NCBI GenBank assembly: GCA_949361645.1
Contig: OX442416.1
Coordinates: 15,948,674-16,012,673, forward strand
Direction of reading: 5' to 3'
DNA length: 64,000 bases
Source: Spongilla lacustris
Lineage: Eukaryota; Porifera; Demospongiae; Spongillida; Spongillidae
Part shown: in pieces, positions 26,177 to 38,608 of the stretch
How the letters are laid out: every line of letters begins with the position of its first letter
Position numbering within the stretch: the first letter of the stretch is position 1
Program-made: the position numbers and the translations under genes
Notes under the pieces: generated by a model
Seen by the model: only the letters and a program-made list of their open reading frames with translations
What the model was told of the DNA's origin: nothing
The model's database searches: none

Positions 26177-28794
26177 ATGAATAGTAGCAGCTCGACCTCG
26201 AAAAAAAGCAGTGATGGACCAGGAAGGGTACAGATGAGTGGCGCTGCAAAACGAAAGTTGAAGAAACAGCAGGAGAAATCAATTACTAAGGTTCGCAAGC
26301 TGGATGACCTGGGTTTTATCAACATCGTAGCACCCAGAAACATGTCTGAAAGCTCTGCCACTACAACAGTGGACCAGAGTGGAGATCGTGCTTGCAATGA
26401 GCTTAATAACTCCAATCCAGAAGGCATGATTCCTTTGGAGGCTGAAGCTCTCTCGCTTGGTTCTCACGCGGAGAGCGGACATGAAGACAATGCTTATCCT
26501 GCATGGTTATCCAATTGAAAAATGCAGTAGTTCCGAATGCAGTACCTCCAAATCCAGTAGCTCCTTGTTGCCAGAATATATAGTGGCGATGTTGCTTTGT
26601 GGAAGAACATTTCAAAAGAGGTGCGTGAATACTGGAGCATGAAAGGACCTAAAGAGTGCCAGAATTATGATGGCGATTTTGCAGCTTCCGAGCGACAGTT
26701 TAAGGACCAAAGCAGAAAATTCTCTAAAAATCTCCTCTTTCGAAAGCATCTTTCTGGTGAAGAAATTGCTCGAGAATGGATTGTTTACTCCCCTTCCACA
26801 GGAAGTATTTTCTGCTTTATATGTGTTCTGTTTTGTGACAAGCACATTACAACACAGTTTTCAGGTACCGGATTCAGTGATTGGAAGCATGCATCCAGTA
26901 GATTGATTGATCATGAAAATAGCGCTGCACACCATAGCGCTCAAGTAGCATACTCAAGTCAGAGACAAGTGTGCGGAAGAATAGATTGTGAAATTGGGAA
27001 ACAATTAGAAGCTGAGAAGAGATACTGGCATGATATTCTAAAACGTGTGGTTGCTGTCATTAAATTTTTATCAGAACGTGGTTTGCCGTTTCGAGGAGAT
27101 AATGAAATCTTTAACTCACCACACAATGGAATCTACCTCGGTGTACTTGAGCTGATAAGCAAATTTGACCCATTTCTTAGAAACCACATTGAAACCTATG
27201 GAAACAAAGGTAAAGGTATAGGCCATCATATTTGTCACCAACAATATGCGAAGAGTTTATAGAAATCATGGGCAGCACAGTGTTATCTGTTATCATTACG
27301 GAACTAAAAGAAGCCAAGTATTTTTCACTTTCTGTTGACTCAACTCCAGACCTATGTCATGTAGACCAGCTTACGGTTATAGTACGATATGTAAATAAGC
27401 AGTCGCATAACATACAAGAGCGTTTTCTTCTTTTTTTACCTATCCAGAGTCATACAGGTGAATTCCTTGCCACTACAGCAGTGCAGTTTCTTGAAAAACA
27501 TAGTATAGATATTATGTACATGCGCGGACAGACCTACGATAATTCAGCAAACATGTCTGGGAAATATAATGGTATGCAAGCTAAACTATGTGATATAAAC
27601 CCGTTGGCATTGTACGTGCCTTGTGCTGCACATTCACTAAATTTAGTAGGTGTTTGCGCTGTTGAATCTTGTGTGGAAGCAACAAATTTCTTCAGCTTGG
27701 TTCAGAAACTGTTCACCTTTTTTAGTGCTAGTACAAGCAGATGGGGGATACTCGTACAATATCTAAAACGGGAAAAAAGAGTGCTCAAGTGTTTGTCCGA
27801 TACGCGATGGTCAGCTCGTGCTGAAGCTACTAAAGCACTGTCTGAAGGATACGATAATATTCGAGCTGCTCTTCTACATATTGTGCAAGATCCTGAACAG
27901 CGAGCAGATACCCAACAAGAAGCTAACGGCCTTCATATTTCGTTATCTTACCTGGACACTGTTTTCATGGCTGTGTTTTGGAACATCATTTTGGAAAGGT
28001 TCAACAGAGTTAGCATGGCTCTTCAAAGTGCTGAAATTGAGCTAGGAACAGCTGTCAAATTGCTACAGTCACTCCAGGACTTCGTGTCAGAACTTAGAGG
28101 GAACTTTGATGCTATTGAGATGCGTGCGAAACAAAAGGATCCAAGTGCTAAATATAAGGATGCCGAAAAAAGAACAAGGAAACCAAAAACGCAGTTCGGT
28201 GATGAATCTAACGGATTGGTGCTTCATCAGCATGATAAGTTTCGCATCGAAGTGTTCCTTCCAATATTGGATAAACTGTCACAGGCCTTGACGTTACGCA
28301 CACAAGCATATGATGTGGTGCACAAGCGCTTCGGATTTATTACAGAATTTCGAAGCATGGGAGCAGACGAAATAGAAAAAGCAGCTCAAAACTTACAGCA
28401 ATGCTATCCTAATGACTTGGAGCTCGGTTTTCCACAAGAGTTCAAACACTTTTCCTGTTTTATCGAACGTTTGAATTCAGACAAGGAAATGCCAACATGT
28501 ACAGCTATTAATTTGTACAGTATTATTTTTAACCATTGTCTCCAATCAACCTTTCCAAACGTTGAAATTGCTTATCAAATTTACTTGAGTTTGATGGCAA
28601 CCAATGCATCAGGAGAGAGATCGTTCTCCACGCTAAAGCTTATCAAAAATGAGAAAATAACATGCATGCATCAAGACAGACTTAACTGGCTATCACTCAT
28701 GGCAATTGAGTCTGAAGTGCTACAGCAGATAGAATTTGAAGACATTATAGAAAAATTTGTGGCTGCAAAGTGTCGAAAAGTTGTAAAATTGTAA
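26177..28794 (+). pseudogene. hAT transposase (ZMYM/TTF-finger type), frameshifted
   Basis: The product would bind the element ends and catalyse cut-and-paste transposition. The first block (26177-26518) is a basic N-terminus. The second (from about 26585 to 27262) has the TTF-type zinc finger region (RKFSKNLLFRKHL, WIVYSPSTGSIFCFICVLFC) and DHENSAAHH. The third (27232-28794) holds the catalytic core: SVDSTPD with the first Asp, GQTYDNSANMSG with the second, CAAHSLNL, and the C-terminal dimerisation region NASGERSFSTLKLIKN. Frames change between 26518 and 26597 and near 27240, so no full protein is made unless short introns exist; I see no convincing splice sites. Confidence 0.85.
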
Positions 28795-28906
28795 ATCCTT
28801 TTTGCACAACTTGTACTTCTTATACAATAGTACTAATCACTTCATTTAGTATATTTAATTCCATGCGCAACGATTGAGACTAAAAAAGGGGGGGGGGGGG
28901 GGAGAG

Positions 28907-29076
28907 TAGTCTCGTACCCAGACCCAAATGTACGTAACGATGATTATCGCTTACAGCTGCAGTATAACCAAGGACACTTAATTATTAATGATTAAGTGTC
29001 CTACCTGTAATAATTAAGTGTCCTTGGTTATACTGTAAGCGATAATCATCGTTACGTACATTTGGGTCCGAGACTA
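28907..29076. mobile_element. 170-bp foldback MITE inside the hAT element
   Basis: Arms of about 75 bases are inverted copies. They begin TAGTCTCGTACCCAGACC and end GGGTCCGAGACTA, with CGATGATTATCGCTTACA and TGTAAGCGATAATCATCG inside. The insert sits in a run of G, and the right-hand G run may be mis-sized. Confidence 0.85.
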
Positions 29077-29153
29077 GGGGGGGGGGGGGGGGGGGGGGGG
29101 GCCCTTTCAAAATAACTAGTCCAGGGGCCCCAGTGACCCTTAATCCGGCACTG

Positions 29154-29330
29154 CTCCTGGCATTCGGGTGCAAGGACTGCTGCACCATCTTGGTGACATG
29201 TCATGACTCACCTAAGATGGCCGGGCAGAGGGGTGACTGATGTGATGGTGATATCCAGTGCAGCAGGTTTGCATTATGATTATTTAAAACTACTACACTA
29301 CACATAAATAGAGTTACTAAACTAAACTGC
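29154..29330 (-). pseudogene. Non-LTR retrotransposon tail, part 2 (split by hAT)
   Basis: This continues the minus-strand relic from 25678-25927 across the hAT insertion. The frame is decayed, and only short motif-sized pieces can be matched. Confidence 0.4.
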
Positions 29331-29690
29331 ATGCTCTACTTAGGAGAGCACTGGCATTGCATCGCATGTGTACCAGGCCCAGGGCTACGTTTAACCTCCC
29401 ATAGATGTCAACAATGATATTTGACTTTTGGAGTCCTAAGCCAAAGGACAGGCATGAGGTCAAATGGGAGAAAGCCTGCCTTGCTTCAAGACCACCATTC
29501 CCATAACTCTCCAGTGCAAGAAGGATGCAGTTCCATCCAATTCAAGAGTATGGATCATTAGCCTGGCCAGTGCTTCCTCAGCTCCTGCAGTGACACTTGA
29601 TTCACAAGTGACAGGGTTGTAAGAGGTGATGTCAAAAGCAGCAGGGATCCCACCTATACGTGTATTATTGCTTGTGTACACTGAACATAT
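29331..29690 (-). pseudogene. Non-LTR retrotransposon tail, second minus copy
   Basis: The minus-strand frame at 29460-29681 contains GIPAAFDITSYNPVT and SVTAGAEEALA, aligned with AAFDISVTSPL and SAGSAALA of 14809-15497. After a frameshift, LLALESYGNGGLEA and IYGRLNVAL follow. Two copies of the same tail are thus joined head to tail here. Confidence 0.55.
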
Positions 29691-29773
29691 GTTATAGTAC
29701 CTAAATGCCTACGCAACGAAGTAATAAGCGTCGTGCTAGCAGTTAGGGCGTCACCATCATTTACTTTGATACG

Positions 29774-30665
29774 ATGAATAGTTCCGATACAAACGTTTCT
29801 TCCGTTGCTCAAGTAGTTGTTGGCACTGTAAGCATCAGTGTCTCTGTGCTCGTGTGCCTACTGGCAGCCATCTTGGTGCTCATTCTAAAGCTGTACAAAA
29901 AAGTCGTCTATCGACTGGCTCTCTACCAGGTGTTGGCTTCGTTGGCCTTGGCGACGGTAGCAATGTTGCAAGAATTTCTATATATATTTCAATGTATCGC
30001 TATGGGATGCATGGTTGTTATTGTACGGAGAGTGGATGAAGCTACTCTTCACGATGTGGGTAACCTTTCATCTCTTCTGTTTTGCGGTACTCCACAAGAA
30101 CCTGAAGAAGCTTGAAGTGTTGTACGTTGTGACGTCACTACTCGTACCAGCAGTGATAGCGTGCGTACCTCTGATAACCGATACATATGGACGTAGCCCG
30201 GATGGTGCTTACTGTTACATTTATGTCAAAGAGAATGAGAACAGTGCGTCCATTGAAAGGTTTGCCCTCTGGGATGGTCCAGCAATGATTATTCTTTTAG
30301 CAGCCTCCACAGCCATGGTTGTCATGGTGATAAAATTGACTGGTAGAGTGTGTTTGAGATCAAAGTATGAGCCAATCACCGATGGAGACCGGTTCTGGAA
30401 GGCTCTTAAGCAGCTCCTTCCATTGGCTGCTTTTCCTATATTGTTTCTCGTCTTTGAAATCCCTATATATTCATATATCATGTATATGCAACAACAATCT
30501 CCAAACCTAACGTGGCACTGAATATAACACAAAATGTTTTTTTCTCCTTGTGGGGTATGACCTCTGGTGGAACTCTTTTGGTACACATCTTTGTAGTCAA
30601 GTTGTTGGACAATAAAAACTTTATATATAACAATTTCATTCCACTAGCCGGGCTTGAAACGCGTG
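29774..30665 (+). pseudogene. Receptor copy 8 (frameshifted)
   Basis: It starts MNSSDTNVSSVAQVV. The TM2-TM3 region is altered (LQEFLYIFQCIAM) and the frame shifts there (GGGATGCATGGTTGTTATTG). It shifts again in TM6 (CTATATATTCATATATCATG gains two bases), and a stop then follows GTGGCACTGA. The C-terminal homology continues to CATTCCACTAG. The usual promoter block is shortened and has no TTACGTCA. Confidence 0.8.
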
Positions 30666-31385
30666 TTTAGTGACACTGCATGCATGCATGAATGTTTAAC
30701 TTATAATGATGTATAATACATATAGATTGTGTACAATTGCTTTGCTAGACCACGCTTAATGACTGGTTTTGAGAGGGTTTTAGTATATTGCGTGCGTTTT
30801 TATTTTTCATGGAAAGTAAAAAATACCATTGCATCTGTGCACACATATATCATTGATTCTATTTTTTTTAAAAGTTACGCATAGTGAGCTTAGCTTCTAC
30901 CAGGTATTCATGCAATGGAGTCTATGCCAGGAAATGCATACTGTACAGTTTATGTGTGCATTGCAATTGTGTAATAAGAAAGAACCACAGTTGAAAGTGA
31001 TTATTAAGATGCCCTTTCTACAAAAACTCAGGCTAATCAGTAACAAATATAGGAAAAATATATACTTATCCAATTGTGGTGGCTGCATGGCACATGATGC
31101 ACACAACCTGCTGATGTTCTTGTAACTGGGTTCTGTGAAAGCCTACAGCTTTTGACCAACTAAATATCACATCACCGCTGAAGTGCGTGACAAGTGGATC
31201 AACATTGCAGAAATGGGAACGATGCCATTAATGAGACCAAGTGTCCATGTAGAACTTGGATGGGTGTGTGTGTGCCTTTGGCAGAAGAGTCCATGCCATT
31301 AATGGCCGCTGTGGGACCTGCAGCACATTGCTTCACACCCTATCAGAACCCATTGTTCCATATCACCCCCCCCCCCCCCCCCCCC
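30666..31385 (+). repeat. Duplicated 3' trailer of receptor copy 8
   Basis: It matches 47240-47690 almost end to end (AAGAACCACAGT, AAAAACTCAGGCTAAT, TTATCCAATTGTGGTGGCTG) and 17751-18600 more weakly. It ends in a poly-C run at about 31366-31388. The block ELGWVCVPLAEES encoded near 31250-31295 is a decayed retrotransposon-tail motif. Confidence 0.6.
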
Positions 31386-31399
31386 CCCAGGCCACTTAA

Positions 31400-31500
31400 G
31401 TTTACTTTTATACGTTGAACTGATTGTTCTGATTCAAAGTTGTTATCACCAGGTGTTGGCTTCGTTGGATTTGGTGACAAATGTGATATTGCAATACAAG
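31400..31500 (+). pseudogene. Receptor relic, copy 9
   Basis: A promoter end (ACTTTTATACG), a destroyed start (TTGAACTGATTGTTCTGATT) and a TM2 piece (CAGGTGTTGGCTTCGTTGGA) are directly joined. The same destroyed start occurs in copy 12 at 47700, so the two share a duplication history. Confidence 0.65.
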
Positions 31501-31682
31501 TTAACATATTATGTAATCATAAGTGAGGTTAATCTCTCTCCAGCTTTGTCTGGAGCCATGACCAGTGTTGGGCATTCCTTTTCCTGGCTCCCCCAAGCCA
31601 TACACACTGGACAAAAAAATCTGGGACTGGGTATACGAGACTTTGTATAAGGTCAGAGTAATGTATGTAGTTCCTATGGTAA

Positions 31683-31859
<177 letters not shown>

Positions 31860-31984
31860 TTGTGGGAGACCTTTGTGTCTCCGGCCTTGGGTGTGTTGTT
31901 TATGTGTGCTTGTATGTGCTGTTACAATACTCCCCTCCCTCCTATAGCTAGTTTCTTGCATCCTTGCAAGATCTTTACTGTACA

Positions 31985-32240
31985 ACTTAAATCCCATAAC
32001 GATCAGGGGGTCTTCGATTTCTCTGGGGAAGTGCCATTTGCACGTTGAATTGTCTGCGTCAGGCTCATCATCTGCATCTACACAGTATCCAGATTCTGCA
32101 TGCACTGGATAATATTCAAAAGCAAGATTTTCGTGGGTTTTTGACGGTCGAGATGCCTCATCTGTTTGCTTTGGAACCGGGTTAGCTCCGCGGTTTTTGA
32201 CCTTTTTCTTCTTTAGGTCTAGATCTGTAGGCCGTAACAT
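31985..32240 (-). CDS. Unrecognised open frame next to the Gypsy relic
   Basis: A minus-strand frame opens at an ATG with a basic start (LKKKKVKNRG), continues through an acidic middle (DADDEPDADN) and then CKWHFPREIEDPLIVMGF. It runs on to 31674 through antisense exon sequence, so the true end is uncertain. It does not resemble pol. It could be a first exon of another gene, an element-borne frame or chance. Confidence 0.25.
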
Positions 32241-32549
32241 CGTTTCTATTTATTACGATGGACAACAACCGTTTTAGTGGAGCCCACTATACTGTAGCTG
32301 GATGCTGTAATTTAATGCACCATTTATACGGTCAATCACAGTTTAAAGGTCCCCGCCAAAGAGAAGCCAGTTTTTTTTTTTGTTCCTTCCCTGTTTTACT
32401 GCGGGTACAAATAACCAAACCTGATCACCCTTGTCATCCTGTTTCTTGCTTCGATCATGAGCTGCATGAAGCCAGTTGTTTCCAAACATCACTAAAGATC
32501 TTGCGGAGAGATTTGTTCAATGTCTCCACATACTGAGGTATACCGTCGG

Positions 32550-33460
32550 CTCTCCTCCCGCTCCGTATATTCATGGATATTCAATTGACCGACGGGAATG
32601 ACAATTGGTAGAGGTGGAGAGCGTCCAAAGTTGACTCGAAATGGAGAGTAACCACTCGACTCATGAAAAGCCGTCCTATACGCGAACAGTGCCTTTGGGA
32701 TATGACAATCCTAATCTCTTTGGTTTTCTGCTACCACTTTGGACAAAATGGCTTCCAAGGTCCTGTTGAAGCGTTCCACCTGTCCATTTCCTTGAGGATG
32801 GTATGCTGTGGTTCTCGTCTTGTTGATTCCCAACCGTTTGCACAGAGCAAATACTGTTCAGGTTAGCACCTTGATCACTGTGCAGTGAACGAGGTGCACC
32901 ATACATACCTGCACACAACTTCCACCATCAGTACAGATGCCAGAGTCTCTGAATCAGTCACTGCGAAAAGCTTCAACCCATTTACTGAACATATCAGTAA
33001 TAACTAAAATCTTGTTCCCTTTAGTGGACAGAGGAAGAGGCCCCATTATGTCCCAACTTATCACATCAAATGGATAAGTACACTTGATCGATCCAAGAGG
33101 TGCCAGAGGATGAGGTTGAGGTGGATTACGCTTTTGACATTGTTGACATTCTTGAACCCAATTCAGAATGTCAATCTCATATCCAGGCCAATAGAAGCGC
33201 TCCTGCACTTTCTCGGTTGTCCTCTGAACACCCAAATGACCTGACTCATTATGCAATTTGTCCAAAATGATCTTCATATGAACTTTAGGGACACGGCAAA
33301 GTAGCCCATCTTGAAGAAATGTCTTTTTTAACCCTGGCACTGTGCTAGATGGAAAAGTAATCCCGGCTTCAATCACTCTGCCCAATGCAGGGCCTTCTTC
33401 TTGTGCCTTCAGAAATGTATGAAGTGTATCCTCTGAGATGAGCTCTTCAATGGCAGCCAC
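32550..33460 (-). pseudogene. Gypsy integrase fragment
   Basis: The H2C2 zinc-binding region is clear (HNESGHLG, then CQQCQKRN). The core begins with WDIMGPLPLS and VITDMFSKWVEAF, where Asp of WDIMG and the following block match the catalytic core's first motif. A stop after FRSD ends the frame at 32954. The next motif, SLHSDQGANLNS, lies in another frame at 32676-32918, so the gene is dead. Confidence 0.8.
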
Positions 33461-33479
33461 TGTATCATACCTTGATGGA

Positions 33480-33680
33480 ATCCTAGAAAGGTGTCAGCAT
33501 TTGTATGTACCCTTCCTGGCTTGTACTGGAAGTCTAGGCTGAATTGCTGAAGGAAAAGCAGCCACCTTGTCAGGCGTCCTCCAACATCCATAATCCCTTT
33601 GAGGCTTGTTAGATCGAGGATTATGATATGTGATCAACTTGCATGGAAAGCCATACACATCATGATAAAAATCCTTCAAT
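33480..33680 (-). pseudogene. Gypsy RNase H end fragment
   Basis: The motif RWLLFLQQFSLDFQYKPGRV followed by HTNADTF matches the end of the RNase H domain that lies between reverse transcriptase and integrase. It is frameshifted on both sides. Confidence 0.65.
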
Positions 33681-34142
33681 CAAACAACCACAGCCAATGC
33701 CTCTCTCTCTGTAGTGGAGTAATTTCTCTCTGCCTTCTGTAACTTCCTGCTCAATATGCGATAGCACATTCTTGAACCGGGCTAAGAATTAACAGCCCCA
33801 ATTGCAGCATCGGAATGGTTGCTTAAAATCTGGATATGCCAAAATGGGTGGTGAGACTAATCTGGACTTCAACTCCTCAAAAGCATCCTGACTTTATGAA
33901 TTCCAAGAGAAAGATTTAGCGGCCCGGGGTTTTTTTTTGCTCAAAAGTTTAAACAAGGGAGCAGCAATATTTAAATAGTACTAGTCCACAAATCTTCTGT
34001 AGTAATTACAGAGACCTATAAACTGTTTGGCTTCATTTGCACTTGTTGGGACTGGATAGCTGACAACAGCCTCAGTTTTGGCTGGATCTGGATAGATAAC
34101 TTCAGCTGACACTGTAACAAGTCCCAGGTACTTGACAGCCTT

Positions 34143-34690
34143 CTATACCAAGTGGCATTTCTCAGACCTACATGTAAGTTTCAACCCAGCATCTTGTAGA
34201 GTTAGAAAAACCCTTTCCAAATGATCCAAATGCTCCTGAAAATTAGAACTGAAAACAATGATGTCATCAATGTAGATGAGACATTGCTCCCCAATAAGTC
34301 CAGCAAGGACACACTCCATAAGCCTTTGGAAAGAGGCGGGAGCATTTGTGAGTCCAAAAGGCATGACATTGAACTCAAAGATACCCTTCTCTGTGGAGAA
34401 TGCAGTTTTCTCTTTGTCACCCTCCTTTATCTCTACTTGCCAGTAGCCAGAAGCAAGATCTAGTGTTGTGAAAAGTGCAGATCCTGCTAGCGACTCCAAA
34501 GTTACATCAATTCTTGGAAGCGGGTAAGCAAATGCCCGCCATGAGCTGTTCTTCTTTTTCACCATCACTACAGGAGATGACCAAGGGCTACTGCTGGCCC
34601 GGATTACTTCTTTTGACATGAAGCATTCTACTTCTTCATTTACTTTCCTCTCCAAACTTTCAGGTTGGTAGCACATAGTATAGGCTGACT
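34143..34690 (-). pseudogene. Gypsy reverse transcriptase fragment
   Basis: Motifs in order are SSPWSSPVVMVKKKN, AYPLPRIDVTLE, FTTLDLASGYWQVEI, KTAFSTEKGIFEF, MPFGLTNAPASFQ and the catalytic LIYIDDIIVF. Between KKKNSSWRAF and AYPLP about a dozen residues usual for the family are missing, so the enzyme is probably inactive. The frame stops at 34143, soon after the HLV block. Confidence 0.85.
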
Positions 34691-34975
34691 GATTGGGCGT
34701 CCAGAAGTAGTGATACTGTGTTTCACTACAATAGTTCTCCTTTCTCGGAGACAAACAAATCACCAAACCTATATAGAAGATTTCTCAATTTTTGTTTCTC
34801 CCTTTCTGAAACCTCCAGACAATCCAAATTCAGCTTCACTCCAACAGATTTGTTGTCACCAGAAACTGATGCTGTCACATTACTGTTTTCCAGTAGAAGT
34901 AAATCACAAACTCACCCTGCTGAACTCCTTCATATGCCTTCACTACATTAGGGCTCACTTTCATCACCTTCTCAG

Positions 34976-35630
<655 letters not shown>

Positions 35631-35731
35631 GAGTGTGTTCTATGCATCTCTCCAGAGAGCCTTCTTCTATGGACTGTACACCTGGGTAGTCCACGCCATT
35701 TTTGATCTTCCTGTGTCTGTGCTGCCTGCAG
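35631..35731 (+). CDS. TMEM245-like gene, exon 2
   Basis: This exon encodes SVFYASLQRAFFYGLYTWVV, then HAIFDLPVSVLPA, a block strongly typical of TMEM245 proteins (AI-2E transporter superfamily, multi-pass membrane proteins whose transport role is unproven). It ends CCTGCAG with donor GTAAGG. Phase fits the next exon at 36045 (GCA, then G plus TG). No other copy of this exon was found in the window, which makes 34976-40487 the reference copy. Confidence 0.75.
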
Positions 35732-36044
35732 GTAAGGGTATTCATGTGACATGTAAAGGTGATCATGTGACTTGTGTGGTCATGTGACTTACTGTACATG
35801 TACCTTGTGATTAGTGTAGCATATCCTTTTGCTTTCTACATCTAAATTATTATTTTTTTGGCTTGGTAACCTATGAAGCTGAATTTGATCAATTTTCATG
35901 TGGGTTTGTACTGTACCATTTGACTAAATTAATGGTGCATCTACATGTGAAGGTACAGCTGTTTTTGCATTTTCTCCAAGAATTTGGCCATCTTGGTACA
36001 TGTAGTGTGCTAATATAGGCAACCCTTCACACACACATGTGCAG

Positions 36045-36101
36045 TGCTTGCGGCCATGGTAGGGGCTGTACCATTTGTTGGTCCCTACTGGGCCGCACTC
36101 C
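36045..36101 (+). pseudogene. TMEM245-like gene, exon 3, left half (split by transposon)
   Basis: After the good acceptor CATGTGCAG the exon reads LAAMVGAVPFVGPYWAAL and is then cut by the transposon at 36102-39736. The right half resumes at 39737. The insertion makes the gene copy unusable unless the element is removed. The uninterrupted sister exon is at 43327-43501. Confidence 0.85.
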
Positions 36102-36278
36102 CAGAGGCGTCCCCATAGGGGGCGGCATTTGGGGCAGATGCCCCCCCCCCCTCCCACACACACACTCACAGTGACACGCGCAAACGCATGCACGCGTACG
36201 CCTCGTCAATTAATTAAGCACCTTTGTTTCGTGTGGTTCCCGCCCGTATGACATCATTGACAAATTAATACATGCATG

Positions 36279-36768
36279 CAGGGCTCCACTGGCTAAGCAG
36301 CTAAGGAAGCTGGCTGGCTAATCCCTGGCTATTTCAAAACGTATTGGCTAAATTGGCTTATAAATAATCAATATTGCTATTATGCCAAATATTAAGAGGT
36401 TTGCAGGTCCAGTGGTCTTACAGTATGAAGTTCCACAATCTCTATCACCACATGGAAGTTTGCGCTTGAGATTGCAGATATAATGATTTGTTAGATGCAA
36501 GGTTTTTTAAAAAGTAACTCAGTGACCATTCATTAAGTGAAGAAAATCGCAATCGTTTTGTACTTGTACCTTCTGATTCTTCCGAAGGGCCTTGCTTTGA
36601 CTCAGCCATGATGAACCGCAAGCGATCATCACGTGGTTATAATGGACTGTAAATATATTCATGCGTATTACTGGCTAAGTGGCTATATAATTTTGGCTAC
36701 AATCTATTGCTGGCTAAAATCATTACTGGTTGGCTACTGGCTAGCTAATATTAGCCAATGGAGCCCTG
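36279..36768. mobile_element. 490-bp hAT-type MITE nested in the 3.6-kb element
   Basis: The ends CAGGGCTCCACTGGCTAA and TTAGCCAATGGAGCCCTG are inverted copies, and the exact 8-bp duplication CATGCATG flanks it on both sides (36271-36278 and 36769-36776). The inside is rich in TTGGCTA words. Confidence 0.88.
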
Positions 36769-36836
36769 CATGCATGTAAGCTTACCGTATTACGTTGGTT
36801 TCGAATACAACAGGGATATTAATATCCCTGAATATA

Positions 36837-37013
36837 ATGTCAAACACGAAGCGAAAACTGAGTGGGGCTGAGAATCGAAAATGCAAGTTGCAACGTCAAC
36901 TGCATTCAAGCGCGCAATCTGTTCCATCGATTAAGTCATATTTTGCACCATCGAGCTCGAGCGTCTGCGAGCCTGCTATCAACGATTTCTCTGCGTCACC
37001 AGGTCAACCATGA
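36837..37013 (+). pseudogene. hAT-like transposase N-terminal start
   Basis: The frame opens MSNTKRKLSGAENRKCKLQR, is Lys/Arg-rich and is followed by SVPSIKSYFAPSSSS. Such starts (KRKLSGA and SIKSYF-type) are usual in hAT transposases with a TTF finger. The frame ends after 58 codons and no finger or catalytic block follows. Confidence 0.45.
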
Positions 37014-37916
37014 GCGTTCATACCCAAAGGAAGATAATCATATTCCCTTGTTCTATTCACACAGATAATCCTTCATGTACCACCTTCAGTTCGTTCGTCT
37101 GAGAAACTGGCAAAGGTCCTCTATGACCTGTCGTTAGCACTTATGATAGGTACTTGGATAAATCGCGTAAGTAGGTCCGTAAATCGATGATCTAAAACTA
37201 CGTCGAAAACTGGACACGTATTTCGTAAAGTTGGAAAAGGTCTTATAGAAGCGAAGAAAGTTGTTCGATTATCTGCGAGGTTGGTCCGACTGCATAGCTT
37301 GATTTAGTAAGCCGATTTGTTGTAGAATGAAACACCATTGCCTAATTTCGAGCTGGTTCTTGATCTATTTTTTTTTACGCATTGAATTCGTAGTATAATC
37401 TTGGGAATGAATCTTGACTCTGATTGTGAACCAACTATCACAGGATATATATTTTTATTTAAGTTAGGCATCGAATCATCATATTACAAAGTATGAGGAC
37501 GTTTGGATGATGCCCAAGGGGTGCTTTAACTACCCAGGCGTTTTGTGTTGGTCTGCATGAAAAAAAGGACACACATGTTCATATAAATGTATTTTTATAC
37601 TTAAACTAAGTAGGTTAACTTGGATTCTTTGTCTACAAAGCATAAGCACATAACCATTCCTTACAATAAATTGTTTTGTGACTACCCTATTTATTGCACA
37701 CCCCATTCTTCAATCAACTAAGTTGTAAATGAAATTAATTTGAAGACTTAACAAATCATTTTATTTCTATTGTTGTAACATTGTAATTCGATGATGCCGA
37801 AGCACTGTTCTTTTCAAGCCAAGTATTCATGTTTAATTAGATGCATGCATCCATACGGGCATTACATATATGAATGATGCGCATGTGCGCAACCATTGTT
37901 TTTTTTGCTATTTTGA

Positions 37917-38411
37917 ATGAAGACAGTTATTGATCTAAGGAGGCTCATTAATGATCATAAAAAGGATGTGAGTGAGCATGGATCCCTTCTATCTCCTGAA
38001 ATAAGAAATGGCTTAGTGTTGTACATCAACTCCAACCTAAAAAATGCCAAACCTATGGAAAAAGCCAAGATAGTAGCAAAACTAGCACCAGGACAAGATG
38101 TGAATATTAATGCATTGTGCACTTCCATTAAGCGTGTACTTCAAACTATCAATGATATGAAGAAGCATCTTACTAGAACCTGGGAAGATATTGTTTTTTA
38201 TCTTAATCTGAAATTTGAATTGCCTTTAAATGAACAAACAAATACATTCAAAATTCCACTTTCATCAGTCAGTGCACAACACACTAGTCAAATGGGCACC
38301 TCCTGCTCCATACCAATAAACCTTAGATCTAGCTGCACTGAATTTTGGGAAAGAAAAAGTTCATTAAGGAAGTTAATGACATCAAATGAGGTTCTCAAAG
38401 CAAAGCTTTGA
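37917..38411 (+). CDS. Uncharacterised element-borne open frame 1
   Basis: A 164-codon frame starting MKTVIDLRRLINDHKKDVSE. It is AT-rich, Lys/Asn-rich and mostly helical in character. It contains KPMEKAKIVAKLAPGQDVNI and a segment with two aromatic residues (WEDIVFYL). I do not recognise the family. It lies inside the 3.6-kb transposon and may be one of two proteins encoded by it. Confidence 0.4.
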   Translation: MKTVIDLRRLINDHKKDVSEHGSLLSPEIRNGLVLYINSNLKNAKPMEKAKIVAKLAPGQDVNINALCTSIKRVLQTINDMKKHLTRTWEDIVFYLNLKFELPLNEQTNTFKIPLSSVSAQHTSQMGTSCSIPINLRSSCTEFWERKSSLRKLMTSNEVLKAKL

Positions 38412-38608
38412 GTTACTTGGTAGTGTTAAAATGCAAAACCGCTATTTTCAAATAGAAAGTCAGATATTGAAAAAACACTCCGTTCTAAATTGCTAAGTGC
38501 AAATAATAATAAATATCAATGATTATGAAGTTGACGCAGGAAAATTTGTCATTAAAGCAAGGAAGCCATCACAGTGAAGCAAAACAGTTAAAAAGATAAT
38601 TTGTTGCA

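Larger units (their letters stand above)
25928..29153 (+). mobile_element. hAT transposon, 3226 bp, with transposase gene
   Basis: The ends CAGTGCCGGATTA and TAATCCGGCACTG are perfect inverted copies, and the 8-bp duplication CTCCTGGC (25920-25927 and 29154-29161) is exact. Subterminal blocks GTCCAGGGGCCCC also pair. The transposase gene lies inside on the plus strand. A foldback and two poly-G tracts near the right end were probably acquired later. Confidence 0.93.
31925..34880 (-). mobile_element. Ty3/Gypsy-type LTR retrotransposon relic
   Basis: On the minus strand, pieces of pol lie in the order reverse transcriptase, RNase H, integrase. All are broken by frameshifts and deletions. No pair of LTRs was recognised. 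The left boundary at about 31925 is where the spacer after the exon at 31685-31859 stops matching its sisters. The right boundary lies before the exon at 34976. Confidence 0.7.
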
